Below are positions 22,297-28,646 of a DNA stretch of 30,864 nucleotides, one piece after another. The notes beneath the pieces are model-generated. The model was not told where the DNA came from and ran no database searches. It was given only the letters and a program-made list of their open reading frames with translations. The translations under genes were made by a program, and so were the position numbers. Numbering within the stretch: the stretch's first letter is position 1; each line of letters opens with the position of its first letter. The stretch is from Spartobacteria bacterium (GTDB lineage Bacteria > Verrucomicrobiota > Verrucomicrobiia > Chthoniobacterales > UBA10450). The stretch lies in NCBI GenBank assembly GCA_021324035.1, contig JAJPJU010000073.1, positions 1 to 30,864 of the forward strand, read 5' to 3'.

Positions 22297-22593
22297 ATGA
22301 TTCGCGTCGTTCTTCCACATCATCTTCGCACCCTGGCCAAGGTTGGCGACGAAGTGGGGGTCGATGTTAACGGATCGCCAACGGTGAAATCGTTGCTCGA
22401 CGCGCTCGAGACCAAATATCCGGTGCTGCGCGGAACGATTCGCGAGCACGGCACGATGAAGCGCCGTCCACTGGTCCGTTTCTTCGTTTGCGGCGAGGAC
22501 ATTTCCCACGAATCGCCTGAAACTCCCCTGCCCGACGCTGTCGCCAAAGCTCATGAGCCATTTTTTGTTATGGGCGCGATTGCAGGGGGGTAA
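22297..22593 (+). CDS. MoaD/ThiS-family ubiquitin-fold protein ending in Gly-Gly, 98 aa
   Basis: This is a small beta-grasp protein of the sulfur-carrier type. The N-terminal strand is MIRVVLPHHLRTLAKVG, the helix contains TVKSLLDALETKYPVLRGTI, and the chain ends GAIAGG with a C-terminal diglycine before the TAA. In MoaD and ThiS the terminal glycine is adenylated and thiocarboxylated by an E1-like enzyme (MoeB/ThiF), and in some relatives it is conjugated to lysines. No MoaE, ThiG, ThiF or other molybdenum-cofactor or thiamin gene is nearby, so classical MoaD or ThiS roles are not supported by context. The immediate neighbour is the Asp-box propeller. Fold is near certain; partner and acceptor are unknown. 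Confidence 0.92.
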   Translation: MIRVVLPHHLRTLAKVGDEVGVDVNGSPTVKSLLDALETKYPVLRGTIREHGTMKRRPLVRFFVCGEDISHESPETPLPDAVAKAHEPFFVMGAIAGG

Positions 22594-22594
22594 A

Positions 22595-22661
22595 GTTGTA
22601 GAGGTGCTTGTGCCAAGCACCTGTCTTTTGGTTCGGCGTTTGACACAAACGCCGCTACAAC
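22595..22661. repeat. Structured intergenic repeat predicted to form a three-way junction
   Basis: An outer 7-bp stem (GTTGTAG 22595-22601 with CTACAAC 22655-22661) encloses two perfect hairpins: AGGTGCTTG-TGC-CAAGCACCT (22602-22622) and GGCGTTTG-ACA-CAAACGCC (22635-22653), joined by 12 nt. It begins 2 nt after the MoaD-like stop and ends 21 nt before the next ATG. I recall similar sequences between genes in Verrucomicrobia, so a dispersed element is likely. Confidence 0.8.
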
Positions 22662-22682
22662 GCTGAATGCGTACCTTGCATT

Positions 22683-23141
22683 ATGACTAAAGCCCCGAGC
22701 CTGACCGCGTTACTCATTCTCATCCTCGCTAACTCCGTCATCGCGCAGAACGACAAATCGATCACGATTCATCAGGAGATCGATTTGAACGCCAGCCCAC
22801 AAAAAGTTTACGAAGTGCTCCTGGACGCGAAACAATTCACAGCGTTCTCCGGCCGAACAGCCGAGATTAACCGCGAGGTGGGCGGCGCGTTCTCCTTGTT
22901 CAAAGGACATATCATCGGCCGAAATCTCGAGCTCGTGCCAAACCAGCGAATAGTACAGGCCTGGCGCGTCGTGACTTGGCCCGAAGGCGCCTACTCCATC
23001 GCGCGGTTTGACTTAAAGCCGCAAGGAACCGGAACGCACGTCGTCTTCGATCATATCGGCTTTCCGGAAGGTCTGCGCGATCATCTCGCGCAAGGCTGGG
23101 ACGAAAACTACTGGTCGCTGCTCAAGAAATATTTTCAGTAA
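22683..23141 (+). CDS. Exported SRPBCC (AHSA1-like) protein, 152 aa
   Basis: A signal peptide (MTKAPSLTALLILILANSVIAQ, about 22 residues) precedes a START/Bet v1-like domain of the AHSA1 group: IDLNASPQKVYEVLLDAKQFTAFSG, the GGAFSLFKGHIIGRNLELVP turn, AWRVVTWPEG and the final helix LRDHLAQGWDENYWSLLKKYF. These domains form a deep hydrophobic cavity. Most AHSA1-like proteins are cytoplasmic, so an exported version is less usual and may bind a lipid or other hydrophobic ligand in the periplasm. The next gene starts 20 bp downstream, consistent with co-transcription. Family call is secure; ligand unknown. Confidence 0.9.
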   Translation: MTKAPSLTALLILILANSVIAQNDKSITIHQEIDLNASPQKVYEVLLDAKQFTAFSGRTAEINREVGGAFSLFKGHIIGRNLELVPNQRIVQAWRVVTWPEGAYSIARFDLKPQGTGTHVVFDHIGFPEGLRDHLAQGWDENYWSLLKKYFQ

Positions 23142-23161
23142 GGGTGGCATCCCGCACCACG

Positions 23162-23866
23162 ATGAGTGAATCATTGGAAACCCCGCGCGAGCCGGAAATA
23201 GGTTCGGCCAACCAGCGCGTGGCCCGGTCCCTCCGCGGATTTGGCCCGCTCGGGATTCTGGCGATTGTCATTATTCTTGCCAGCAATGTCCTGATGGCGC
23301 CGCTGGGCGCGATCCTTGTGCTGGTTTGGGTCAAGATCTCAGGCACGCCGTGGCGGGAGATTGGTTATGTGCGCCCGCGCAGCTGGATAAGGACGATTGG
23401 AATCGGGATCGTTTTCGGTGTGGTGTTCAAGTTTGTCATGAAAGCGTTCGTGATGCCGCTGCTGGGCGCGCCTCCAGTCAATCAGGCTTATCATTTTGTC
23501 ACCGGCAACTCAGCGGTGATTCCGATGATGATTTTCACCATGCTTGTGACGGCCGGTTTTGGCGAGGAAACGCTGTATCGTGGCTGGATGTTCGAGCGGC
23601 TCGGAAGATTCCTCGGGCAAAGTGGGCTCGCGAAAATTGCGACGATCCTGATTACAACAATCCCGTTCGCGTCGCTTCATTACTTCGAACAGGGTCTTCC
23701 CGGGGTGGAACAGGCGATATTTACCGGAATGACGTTCGGCTCAATCTTTGCCATCACCGGCCGGATTTTTATGTTAATGATCGCGCACGCGGCGTTCGAC
23801 TTGGCCGCGCTTTGGATGATCTATTACGGCCTGGAAACGCAGATTGCCCATCTGATCTTCAAATAA
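23162..23866 (+). CDS. CPBP-family intramembrane metalloprotease (CAAX protease/bacteriocin-immunity type)
   Basis: This is an integral membrane protein of about seven helices with the full CPBP motif set: motif 1 FGEETLYRG (Glu135, Glu136, Arg140), motif 2 FASLHY (His173) and motif 3 AHAAFD (His209, Asp213). These residues form the metal-dependent active site of Rce1-like prenyl-protein proteases, and bacterial members cleave membrane or secreted peptides. The catalytic set looks complete. The ATG at 23162 is preferred; a GTG at 23144, 2 bp after the previous stop, would add six residues. It sits between the exported SRPBCC gene and the RidA-like gene (start 2 bp after its stop), so it is probably co-transcribed. 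Its substrate cannot be told from sequence. Confidence 0.94.
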   Translation: MSESLETPREPEIGSANQRVARSLRGFGPLGILAIVIILASNVLMAPLGAILVLVWVKISGTPWREIGYVRPRSWIRTIGIGIVFGVVFKFVMKAFVMPLLGAPPVNQAYHFVTGNSAVIPMMIFTMLVTAGFGEETLYRGWMFERLGRFLGQSGLAKIATILITTIPFASLHYFEQGLPGVEQAIFTGMTFGSIFAITGRIFMLMIAHAAFDLAALWMIYYGLETQIAHLIFK

Positions 23867-23868
23867 GC

Positions 23869-24294
23869 ATGAGCGAAACATTCGAAAGCAAGCGTGCAGC
23901 GGAACCGGTCGGCGCATTTCCGCACGCCAAACGCGTGGGAGATTTACTTTTTCTTTCGGGAATCGGGCCGCGCGTCCGCGGCAGCAAGGAAATCCCCGGG
24001 GTAACGCTCGATTCGACCGGCAAGGTTGCGAACTACGACATCGCGAAACAGTGTCACGCGGTTTTTGAAAATGTCCGGCTGGTGCTGGAAGACGCCGGCG
24101 CGAGCTGGCGGGACATCGTCGATGTCACAGTGTTCCTGACCAACATGAAAAAAGATTTCCCGGTCTACAACAAACTGTACGCCGAGTATTTCGCCGGACC
24201 GGGCAAACCGAATCCGACGCGGACCACGGTTGAAGTTACCGCCTTGCCGACGCCAATCGCGATTGAGCTCAAAGTCATCGCTGCGCTAAAATAA
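23869..24294 (+). CDS. RidA/YjgF-family protein, 2-aminomuconate deaminase-like, 141 aa
   Basis: This is a RidA-fold protein. Family motifs are VGDLLFLSGIGP, the NVRLVLEDAGASWRDIVDVTVFLTNM block and the C-terminal PNPTRTTVEV and LPTPIAIELKVIA. The long insertion GPRVRGSKEIPGVTLDSTGK and the ending IAIELKVIA are typical of 2-aminomuconate deaminases of the 2-aminophenol and kynurenine/3-hydroxyanthranilate routes rather than of general RidA. Kynureninase is encoded 4.4 kb away, which fits tryptophan breakdown through 3-hydroxyanthranilate, but no dioxygenase, decarboxylase or semialdehyde dehydrogenase is in the window. The ATG is 2 bp after the protease stop, so the two are co-transcribed. 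The RidA fold is certain; the deaminase role is moderately supported. Confidence 0.88.
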   Translation: MSETFESKRAAEPVGAFPHAKRVGDLLFLSGIGPRVRGSKEIPGVTLDSTGKVANYDIAKQCHAVFENVRLVLEDAGASWRDIVDVTVFLTNMKKDFPVYNKLYAEYFAGPGKPNPTRTTVEVTALPTPIAIELKVIAALK

Positions 24295-24296
24295 AC

Positions 24297-24316
24297 GTCC
24301 ACAGATTTCGCAGATT
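24297..24316. repeat. Second copy of the GTCCACAGATTTCGCAGATT repeat
   Basis: These twenty bases are identical to 20884-20903, here just after the stop of the RidA-like gene. The right arm of the inverted repeat is missing, so this is a half-copy. Confidence 0.75.
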
Positions 24317-24330
24317 TCTCTTGTGAATTC

Positions 24331-24357
24331 GGCGTTGGGCGTTGAGCGTTGGACGTT
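24331..24357. repeat. Tandem 7-mer repeat GGCGTTG before the VOC gene
   Basis: GGCGTTG, GGCGTTG, AGCGTTG and GACGTT follow one another without a gap and end 5 nt before the ATG of the VOC gene. It occupies the place where a ribosome binding site would be expected. Confidence 0.7.
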
Positions 24358-24362
24358 TTCTG

Positions 24363-24821
24363 ATGTCCTTTCACATCATTGCGGCCGACCATACCGGAAT
24401 TACCGTTTCGAATCTCGAACGCTCCCTCGCATTTTGGCGGGACGTGCTCGGGTTCGAGTATTCCCACAGCGCGCATCAAACCGGAGAAAGGCCCGAACAG
24501 ATCACCGGTGTAAAAGGCGCCGACCTGAAGCTTGCGGTTTTGAAGACGCCAACCGGTCACAAAATCGAGTTGCTGGAATATTACGCGCCGGCAGAGCGCA
24601 AGAAACAAAACGATCTTCGACCGTGCGACCTTGGACATGTGCACGTCGCGCTGATCGTGGACGATCTCGATGCGGTTCTGCAAAAAATTACGCAATCAGG
24701 ATGGACGGCGGCAGGCAAACCACAGTCGCTCACCAGCGGGCCCAACGCCGGTAAACGTGTCATTTATGTTCAGGATCCCGACGGCACGACCATCGAGTTC
24801 ATGCAGATGCCGCCGAAGTAA
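24363..24821 (+). CDS. VOC-family (glyoxalase/dioxygenase-fold) protein, 152 aa
   Basis: This is a single-chain vicinal-oxygen-chelate protein with two beta-alpha-beta-beta-beta modules. Probable metal ligands are His10 (ADHTGITV), a glutamate in KIELLEYY, a histidine in LGHVHVAL and a glutamate in DGTTIEFMQ, the usual H-E-H-E set. Further family features are SLAFWRDVLGFEYS and VIYVQDPDGTTIEF. Members include glyoxalase I, methylmalonyl-CoA epimerase and extradiol dioxygenases; the sequence does not let me choose. The ATG at 24363 is used because the frame further upstream runs into a GGCGTTG repeat. The stop lies 1 bp from the convergent stop of the phospholipase-D-like gene. Confidence 0.9.
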   Translation: MSFHIIAADHTGITVSNLERSLAFWRDVLGFEYSHSAHQTGERPEQITGVKGADLKLAVLKTPTGHKIELLEYYAPAERKKQNDLRPCDLGHVHVALIVDDLDAVLQKITQSGWTAAGKPQSLTSGPNAGKRVIYVQDPDGTTIEFMQMPPK

Positions 24822-24822
24822 T

Positions 24823-26142
24823 TCAGAACTGCGAGCGAAACGGAATCATCAGCCATTCGGTCGCGCGCTCCCAAGGCGTGCGCTTCTTAAAATCCTCCAT
24901 CGTGTATTCCCGGGACTGAGCCAAATCTTTCTCGAACACCGATTCCATCTCGCGTCCAAAATTCTGATCGTAAACAATCACGTCGAGTTCTTCGTTAATT
25001 TCCGAGGAACGCGCATCGAGATTGGAAGAGCCGAACATCGAGAAGAGTCCGTCGACCACCATCGATTTCTCGTGGATCATTGTCGGCTGGTATTCGAAAA
25101 TCTTTACCCCGCCTTCGAGCATTTTCCCATAGGCAGTCCGCCCGGCCGATCTGGTGAGCGGTTGATCATTGTTCGGGCCGGGCAATAGCAATCGAACGTC
25201 GACTCCTCGCTGAACCGCCTTTACCAGTTGTTCGACTTGGTTATCGGTCGGCGTGCAATACGCGTTGGTGATCCAAATCCGTTTGGTCGCCGCGGTGAAG
25301 GAGACCGCCTGAAGCAGCGGCACCGGCGCCATCGAAAATGAGCGAGAAGTGACGATTTGCGCTTTCAAGTCTCCCGCAGGCTCCAGCGCGGGAAATTGGT
25401 CTGCTCCACTGAGCGCTTCACCGAATGTTTTCACCCAATGTTCCTGGAAAGCGGCCTGCAACTGTTCGACCAGCGGCCCTTTCACCCGTGCCTGCATATC
25501 GCGCCAATGATTCTTGTCCTGGGCGTTTCCCGACCATTTCTCGGCAAATCCAACCGAGCCGGTAAATCCAACTTTCCCATCGATCACAAGAACGCGGCGG
25601 TGCGACCGGCGATTGGTCCGATCGGCCCGCCAGGAATGCGTCGGATGGTAGTAGGAAACTTTGCAGCCGGCCTGCTGCATCATTTTCACGTCCGAGTTGT
25701 TCAGACTCCATCCCGACCCGATACCGTCGAGAAGGACACGCACTTCGATTCCGGCGCGCGCACGTTCGCACAGGGCATCACGGAATTGTTCGCCCACTGC
25801 GTCGGAATAAAGAATGAACGACTCGAAATTGATCGTTTTTTGCGCGGCGCGGATCGCCTTGAGCATTTCGGGAAAATAAGCGTCGCCGTTTTGCAACAGG
25901 TCGATCTTGTTGCCGGAAATCAGGACCGGATTCGCGAGGGCGAGCGCGGACCCGACAAATTCCGGATCGCTGACCGTAAAGGTATGTTCGAAATGATAAG
26001 GCAGGGTGTGCCGGCGAATGAAAAGCAGACAAAAGATCAAAACGATCGCCAGAAACAAAAGCGTCACGCCGATCCATTCGCTGACCCGGAACCACCAGAG
26101 ACGATTGTTCAGCCAATGGGAGCGGCGCGCGCGTCTTACCAT
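24823..26142 (-). CDS. Phospholipase D / cardiolipin synthase-like membrane protein, 439 aa
   Basis: This is a PLD-superfamily protein with one N-terminal membrane helix (about residues 24-42) and two PLD domains. The second catalytic motif is canonical, HEKSMVVDG (His357, Lys359, Asp364), followed by GSSNLDARSSEINEE. The first is SHRRVLVIDGKVGFTGS, with arginine where HKD has lysine (His181, Arg183, Asp188). The overall pattern matches bacterial cardiolipin synthases of the ClsB/ClsC kind, which join phosphatidyl groups of two phospholipids. The Lys-to-Arg change is, to my memory, seen in some relatives and may not abolish activity. The gene is convergent with the VOC gene and appears monocistronic. 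Confidence 0.93.
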   Translation of the reverse strand: MVRRARRSHWLNNRLWWFRVSEWIGVTLLFLAIVLIFCLLFIRRHTLPYHFEHTFTVSDPEFVGSALALANPVLISGNKIDLLQNGDAYFPEMLKAIRAAQKTINFESFILYSDAVGEQFRDALCERARAGIEVRVLLDGIGSGWSLNNSDVKMMQQAGCKVSYYHPTHSWRADRTNRRSHRRVLVIDGKVGFTGSVGFAEKWSGNAQDKNHWRDMQARVKGPLVEQLQAAFQEHWVKTFGEALSGADQFPALEPAGDLKAQIVTSRSFSMAPVPLLQAVSFTAATKRIWITNAYCTPTDNQVEQLVKAVQRGVDVRLLLPGPNNDQPLTRSAGRTAYGKMLEGGVKIFEYQPTMIHEKSMVVDGLFSMFGSSNLDARSSEINEELDVIVYDQNFGREMESVFEKDLAQSREYTMEDFKKRTPWERATEWLMIPFRSQF

Positions 26143-26186
26143 GCTATAACTTCGCGCTGCGAGGGCTCGCCAGCCGTGAAAGGTGG

Positions 26187-26208
26187 AACGCGCAGTCCCT
26201 TGCGCGTT
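26187..26208. repeat. Intergenic hairpin AACGCGCA-N6-TGCGCGTT
   Basis: Perfect 8-bp arms enclose the 6-nt loop GTCCCT in the 126-bp gap between the phospholipase-D-like start and the beta-helix stop. There is no T-run. It could be a dispersed palindromic repeat or a factor-dependent terminator of the beta-helix gene. Confidence 0.55.
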
Positions 26209-26268
26209 GGTTAGGAAAACGTCACTCGAAGAGGCCGATCCGCCTTTCTCCCAATTATTTCAAAGGCG

Positions 26269-28449
26269 CTAGTGCGGTCCGGCTTCGTATGCCCCGATAT
26301 CGAGTCGACCTTTGACAATGCGCGGAAAACCGGGGCCGCGCTGATCGTAAAGCAACGGCGGATTGAAAAGATAAGGATTAAAGTTGGGATCGGCGTGATC
26401 GATCGCTGGGCTATTCTTCAACAACGCGTGCGTCATGGTTGGGCCGCCGTTGTTTTGCAATGGACCGAGCATCGGATTCGTGTTGCGAATGTCACCGGGA
26501 CCGTTGAGCAGACCCCCGGGACCTTTCGAATTGTTTCCGCCCGCGGCATCACTGCTTAAGTTGTAACCCTGGGAAGTGACTGTGCCCTCGTCGTCTGCAA
26601 CGAGGTTCTCACCGGCGCTGCCGGCATTGATAATTGTGTTGGCGATTTCTACGCCAGCGTCGCCGAATACATCTTCGCCTCCTGATGTGAAGATTCCGCC
26701 GCCCGCGAACAGAGCGGAGTTTCCGCTCATGGTGCTGTTGCTAACAATAACCCGCCCATGAGCGCGGCGGTCGTCGCCGACGCCGAAAACTAAGTTGGCG
26801 ACCGCGCCGCCATTGGCGGCCGTGTTTCCGCTGATGGTGCTGTTGAGAATGCGCAGCGTGGCGGTGCTCCCACCCAATCCGATGTTGGTCCCGCCATTTA
26901 GGATGCCGCCACCGTCCCCGCCGCCGCCAGGAAAAGTGACGGTATTGCCGCTGACAGTGCTGTTGAGGATGGTCAGGTTGCTATCGTTGAACTGCCCGTT
27001 CTCGTTCACGATCCCGCCGCCACCCTCACTCGAGTTGCCGGCAATGATCGAGTTGATAATCTGGAAATCGAGACTCGAATTAGTGATTCCGCCGCCGACA
27101 AACCCGGCAGTGTTGTTTGTCACGACGCAATTGCGCAGTGTGACATGACTCAAGCCCAAGATGTCGATATTACCCGTGTCGACTTGGATAGCGCCACCAT
27201 CACCTTCGGAAACTGCATTGCCAGTGAGCTGCGTGTTCGCCAATTCGGCAACTGAATCTTCAATGTGTATGCCTCCGCCACCAAACACTGCGAAATTCTT
27301 AACGAAGACGCATGAATTCAGCGTCAACTTCGCTGTTCCAAGTCCCTCTTCGTTCCGAAAATAAAGCGCGCCGCCCAAACCATCGGCAGAGTTTGCGGCC
27401 AGTGAGCAATTCGTCAGAGTCACGTTGGTCACTCCGTGACTGCACCCACTGAAAATAGCAGCACCCCCATTTGTTCCGTAATTGTTGTCCAGCGTCGAGC
27501 CCGCGATTGTGATGTTCGCGTGCCCCGTAGTCAAAGTCGACGTCCCGTCGTTGTATATCGCGCCGCCTGATCCGCCGACATCCGGGCCCGCCGAATTCCC
27601 GATTAGCCTACTATTTGTGATGTTGACCGTCGCCACGCCCGAGTCGCCGTTGTTGTAGATGCCGCCGCCACCTGGGATCCGGTTGAAGTTGTTCACCGCG
27701 TTGTTGCTGCTAATCGCACAGTTGTTTATGTCCAGTTTCGCTGTCCCCCCGAAACCATCACTAAGGATACCGCCACCCAAGTATTCGGCCGTGTTCCCAG
27801 TCACCGTGCTGTTGTTGAGCGTCAAAGTTGAGCTACCTCCAACGCCAGTGATGAAACCGCCACCGCTAAAAATACCCCCACCGAATCCACCATCAAAGCC
27901 GGTCGTTGAACGGGCGATGTTGTTGCTAATCGTGCTGTTGTTCACGACTAAGGTGCTGCTGCCGCCATTGATGGTATTGCTGAATATCCCGCCACCAAGC
28001 TGAGCCACGCTGTTGCTAACGATGCAGTTGTTTAAAGTGACGCTTGCATGGTCGACATAAATCGCTCCACCGAGGCCATTCGGAATTACGTCAACGACTA
28101 TCCCGGCGTTGCCATTCGTGATCGTTAAGCTCGTCAATGTCACGATTGTTCCCGGTGTAATGTGAAAAATGCGGCTCGCGTTATTGCCGCTGATGATTCC
28201 ATGCGGGCCGGGACCGGTAACGGTCAAATTCTTGTCGACCAGGAGTTCGCCGCTCATCAGGGTGATCGTCCCGTTGACTACGACGTTGATCTTGTCGCCA
28301 TTCGATGCGCTGACGATGGCTTGCCGGAGCGAACCCGGACCGTCATCGTCCGTCGAGTGAATGGTGATCGTTTTCGCGTCGGCATTTTGAAATGTGATCG
28401 CGGCTGTGAGCACAAATACAGACATCAGAAGCTTCCGAAATGTTTCCAT
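26269..28449 (-). CDS. Secreted right-handed beta-helix protein with choice-of-anchor-Q-like tail, 726 aa
   Basis: A signal peptide (MSVFVLTAAITFQNADA region, cleavage near residue 25) leads to TITIHSTDDDGPGSLRQAI, the typical entry to a parallel beta-helix. The rest of the chain is about twenty irregular coils with the pattern LNNSTISGNTA..GGGI, rich in Asn, Ser, Thr and Gly, resembling polymorphic outer-membrane and PbH1 repeats. The end (DQRGPGFPRIVKGRLDIGAYEAGP) is the choice-of-anchor-Q-type terminus common in Verrucomicrobia and Planctomycetes. No autotransporter barrel or PEP-CTERM anchor is visible. It is probably a surface or secreted adhesin-like or carbohydrate-binding protein. The coding repeats have diverged, so there are no long exact DNA repeats. 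Confidence 0.9.
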   Translation of the reverse strand: METFRKLLMSVFVLTAAITFQNADAKTITIHSTDDDGPGSLRQAIVSASNGDKINVVVNGTITLMSGELLVDKNLTVTGPGPHGIISGNNASRIFHITPGTIVTLTSLTITNGNAGIVVDVIPNGLGGAIYVDHASVTLNNCIVSNSVAQLGGGIFSNTINGGSSTLVVNNSTISNNIARSTTGFDGGFGGGIFSGGGFITGVGGSSTLTLNNSTVTGNTAEYLGGGILSDGFGGTAKLDINNCAISSNNAVNNFNRIPGGGGIYNNGDSGVATVNITNSRLIGNSAGPDVGGSGGAIYNDGTSTLTTGHANITIAGSTLDNNYGTNGGAAIFSGCSHGVTNVTLTNCSLAANSADGLGGALYFRNEEGLGTAKLTLNSCVFVKNFAVFGGGGIHIEDSVAELANTQLTGNAVSEGDGGAIQVDTGNIDILGLSHVTLRNCVVTNNTAGFVGGGITNSSLDFQIINSIIAGNSSEGGGGIVNENGQFNDSNLTILNSTVSGNTVTFPGGGGDGGGILNGGTNIGLGGSTATLRILNSTISGNTAANGGAVANLVFGVGDDRRAHGRVIVSNSTMSGNSALFAGGGIFTSGGEDVFGDAGVEIANTIINAGSAGENLVADDEGTVTSQGYNLSSDAAGGNNSKGPGGLLNGPGDIRNTNPMLGPLQNNGGPTMTHALLKNSPAIDHADPNFNPYLFNPPLLYDQRGPGFPRIVKGRLDIGAYEAGPH

Positions 28450-28574
28450 AAAGGGTTACTCTTGAAGGAGTTAATTCTAGGGTAATCCCTCGTCTCGCGT
28501 CCACATAATCTTTGGTCCGACGTTTACAGTTTGCGAAGAAATGACGATCCAGAAGGCGCAGACCACCGCCGCAG

Positions 28575-28642
28575 AACCAGACAGGATTTACCGCAGTATT
28601 TGGATTTGGGTCTCGTTGAAATCGGGTTAATCCTGTCTAGTT
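28575..28642. repeat. Inverted repeat AACCAGACAGGATT just before kynureninase
   Basis: The left arm AACCAGACAGGATT (28575-28588) pairs with the right arm AATCCTGTCTAGTT (28629-28642), 13 of 14 positions complementary, across 40 nt. The right arm ends 4 nt before the ATG at 28647 and covers the ribosome-binding position. It resembles an ACAGGATT-type dispersed repeat I associate with Verrucomicrobia; a role in control of the gene is possible. Confidence 0.7.
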
Positions 28643-28646
28643 AATC

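Noticed and set aside
22012..22620. 202-codon minus-strand frame across the propeller end, repeat and MoaD-like gene
   Set aside because: It crosses two real genes and a noncoding repeat and has no coherent domain.
23326..23868. Upstream extension of the RidA-like frame
   Set aside because: It overlaps the CPBP protease gene in another frame; the RidA family start is the ATG at 23869.
25357..26214. 285-codon plus-strand frame opposite the phospholipase-D-like gene
   Set aside because: It is antisense to clear PLD motifs, the product shows no domains, and no start signal is present.
26576..28003. Several plus-strand Pro-rich frames opposite the beta-helix gene
   Set aside because: The Pro-rich composition is the complement of Gly-rich coils of the real protein (GGN read as CCN).
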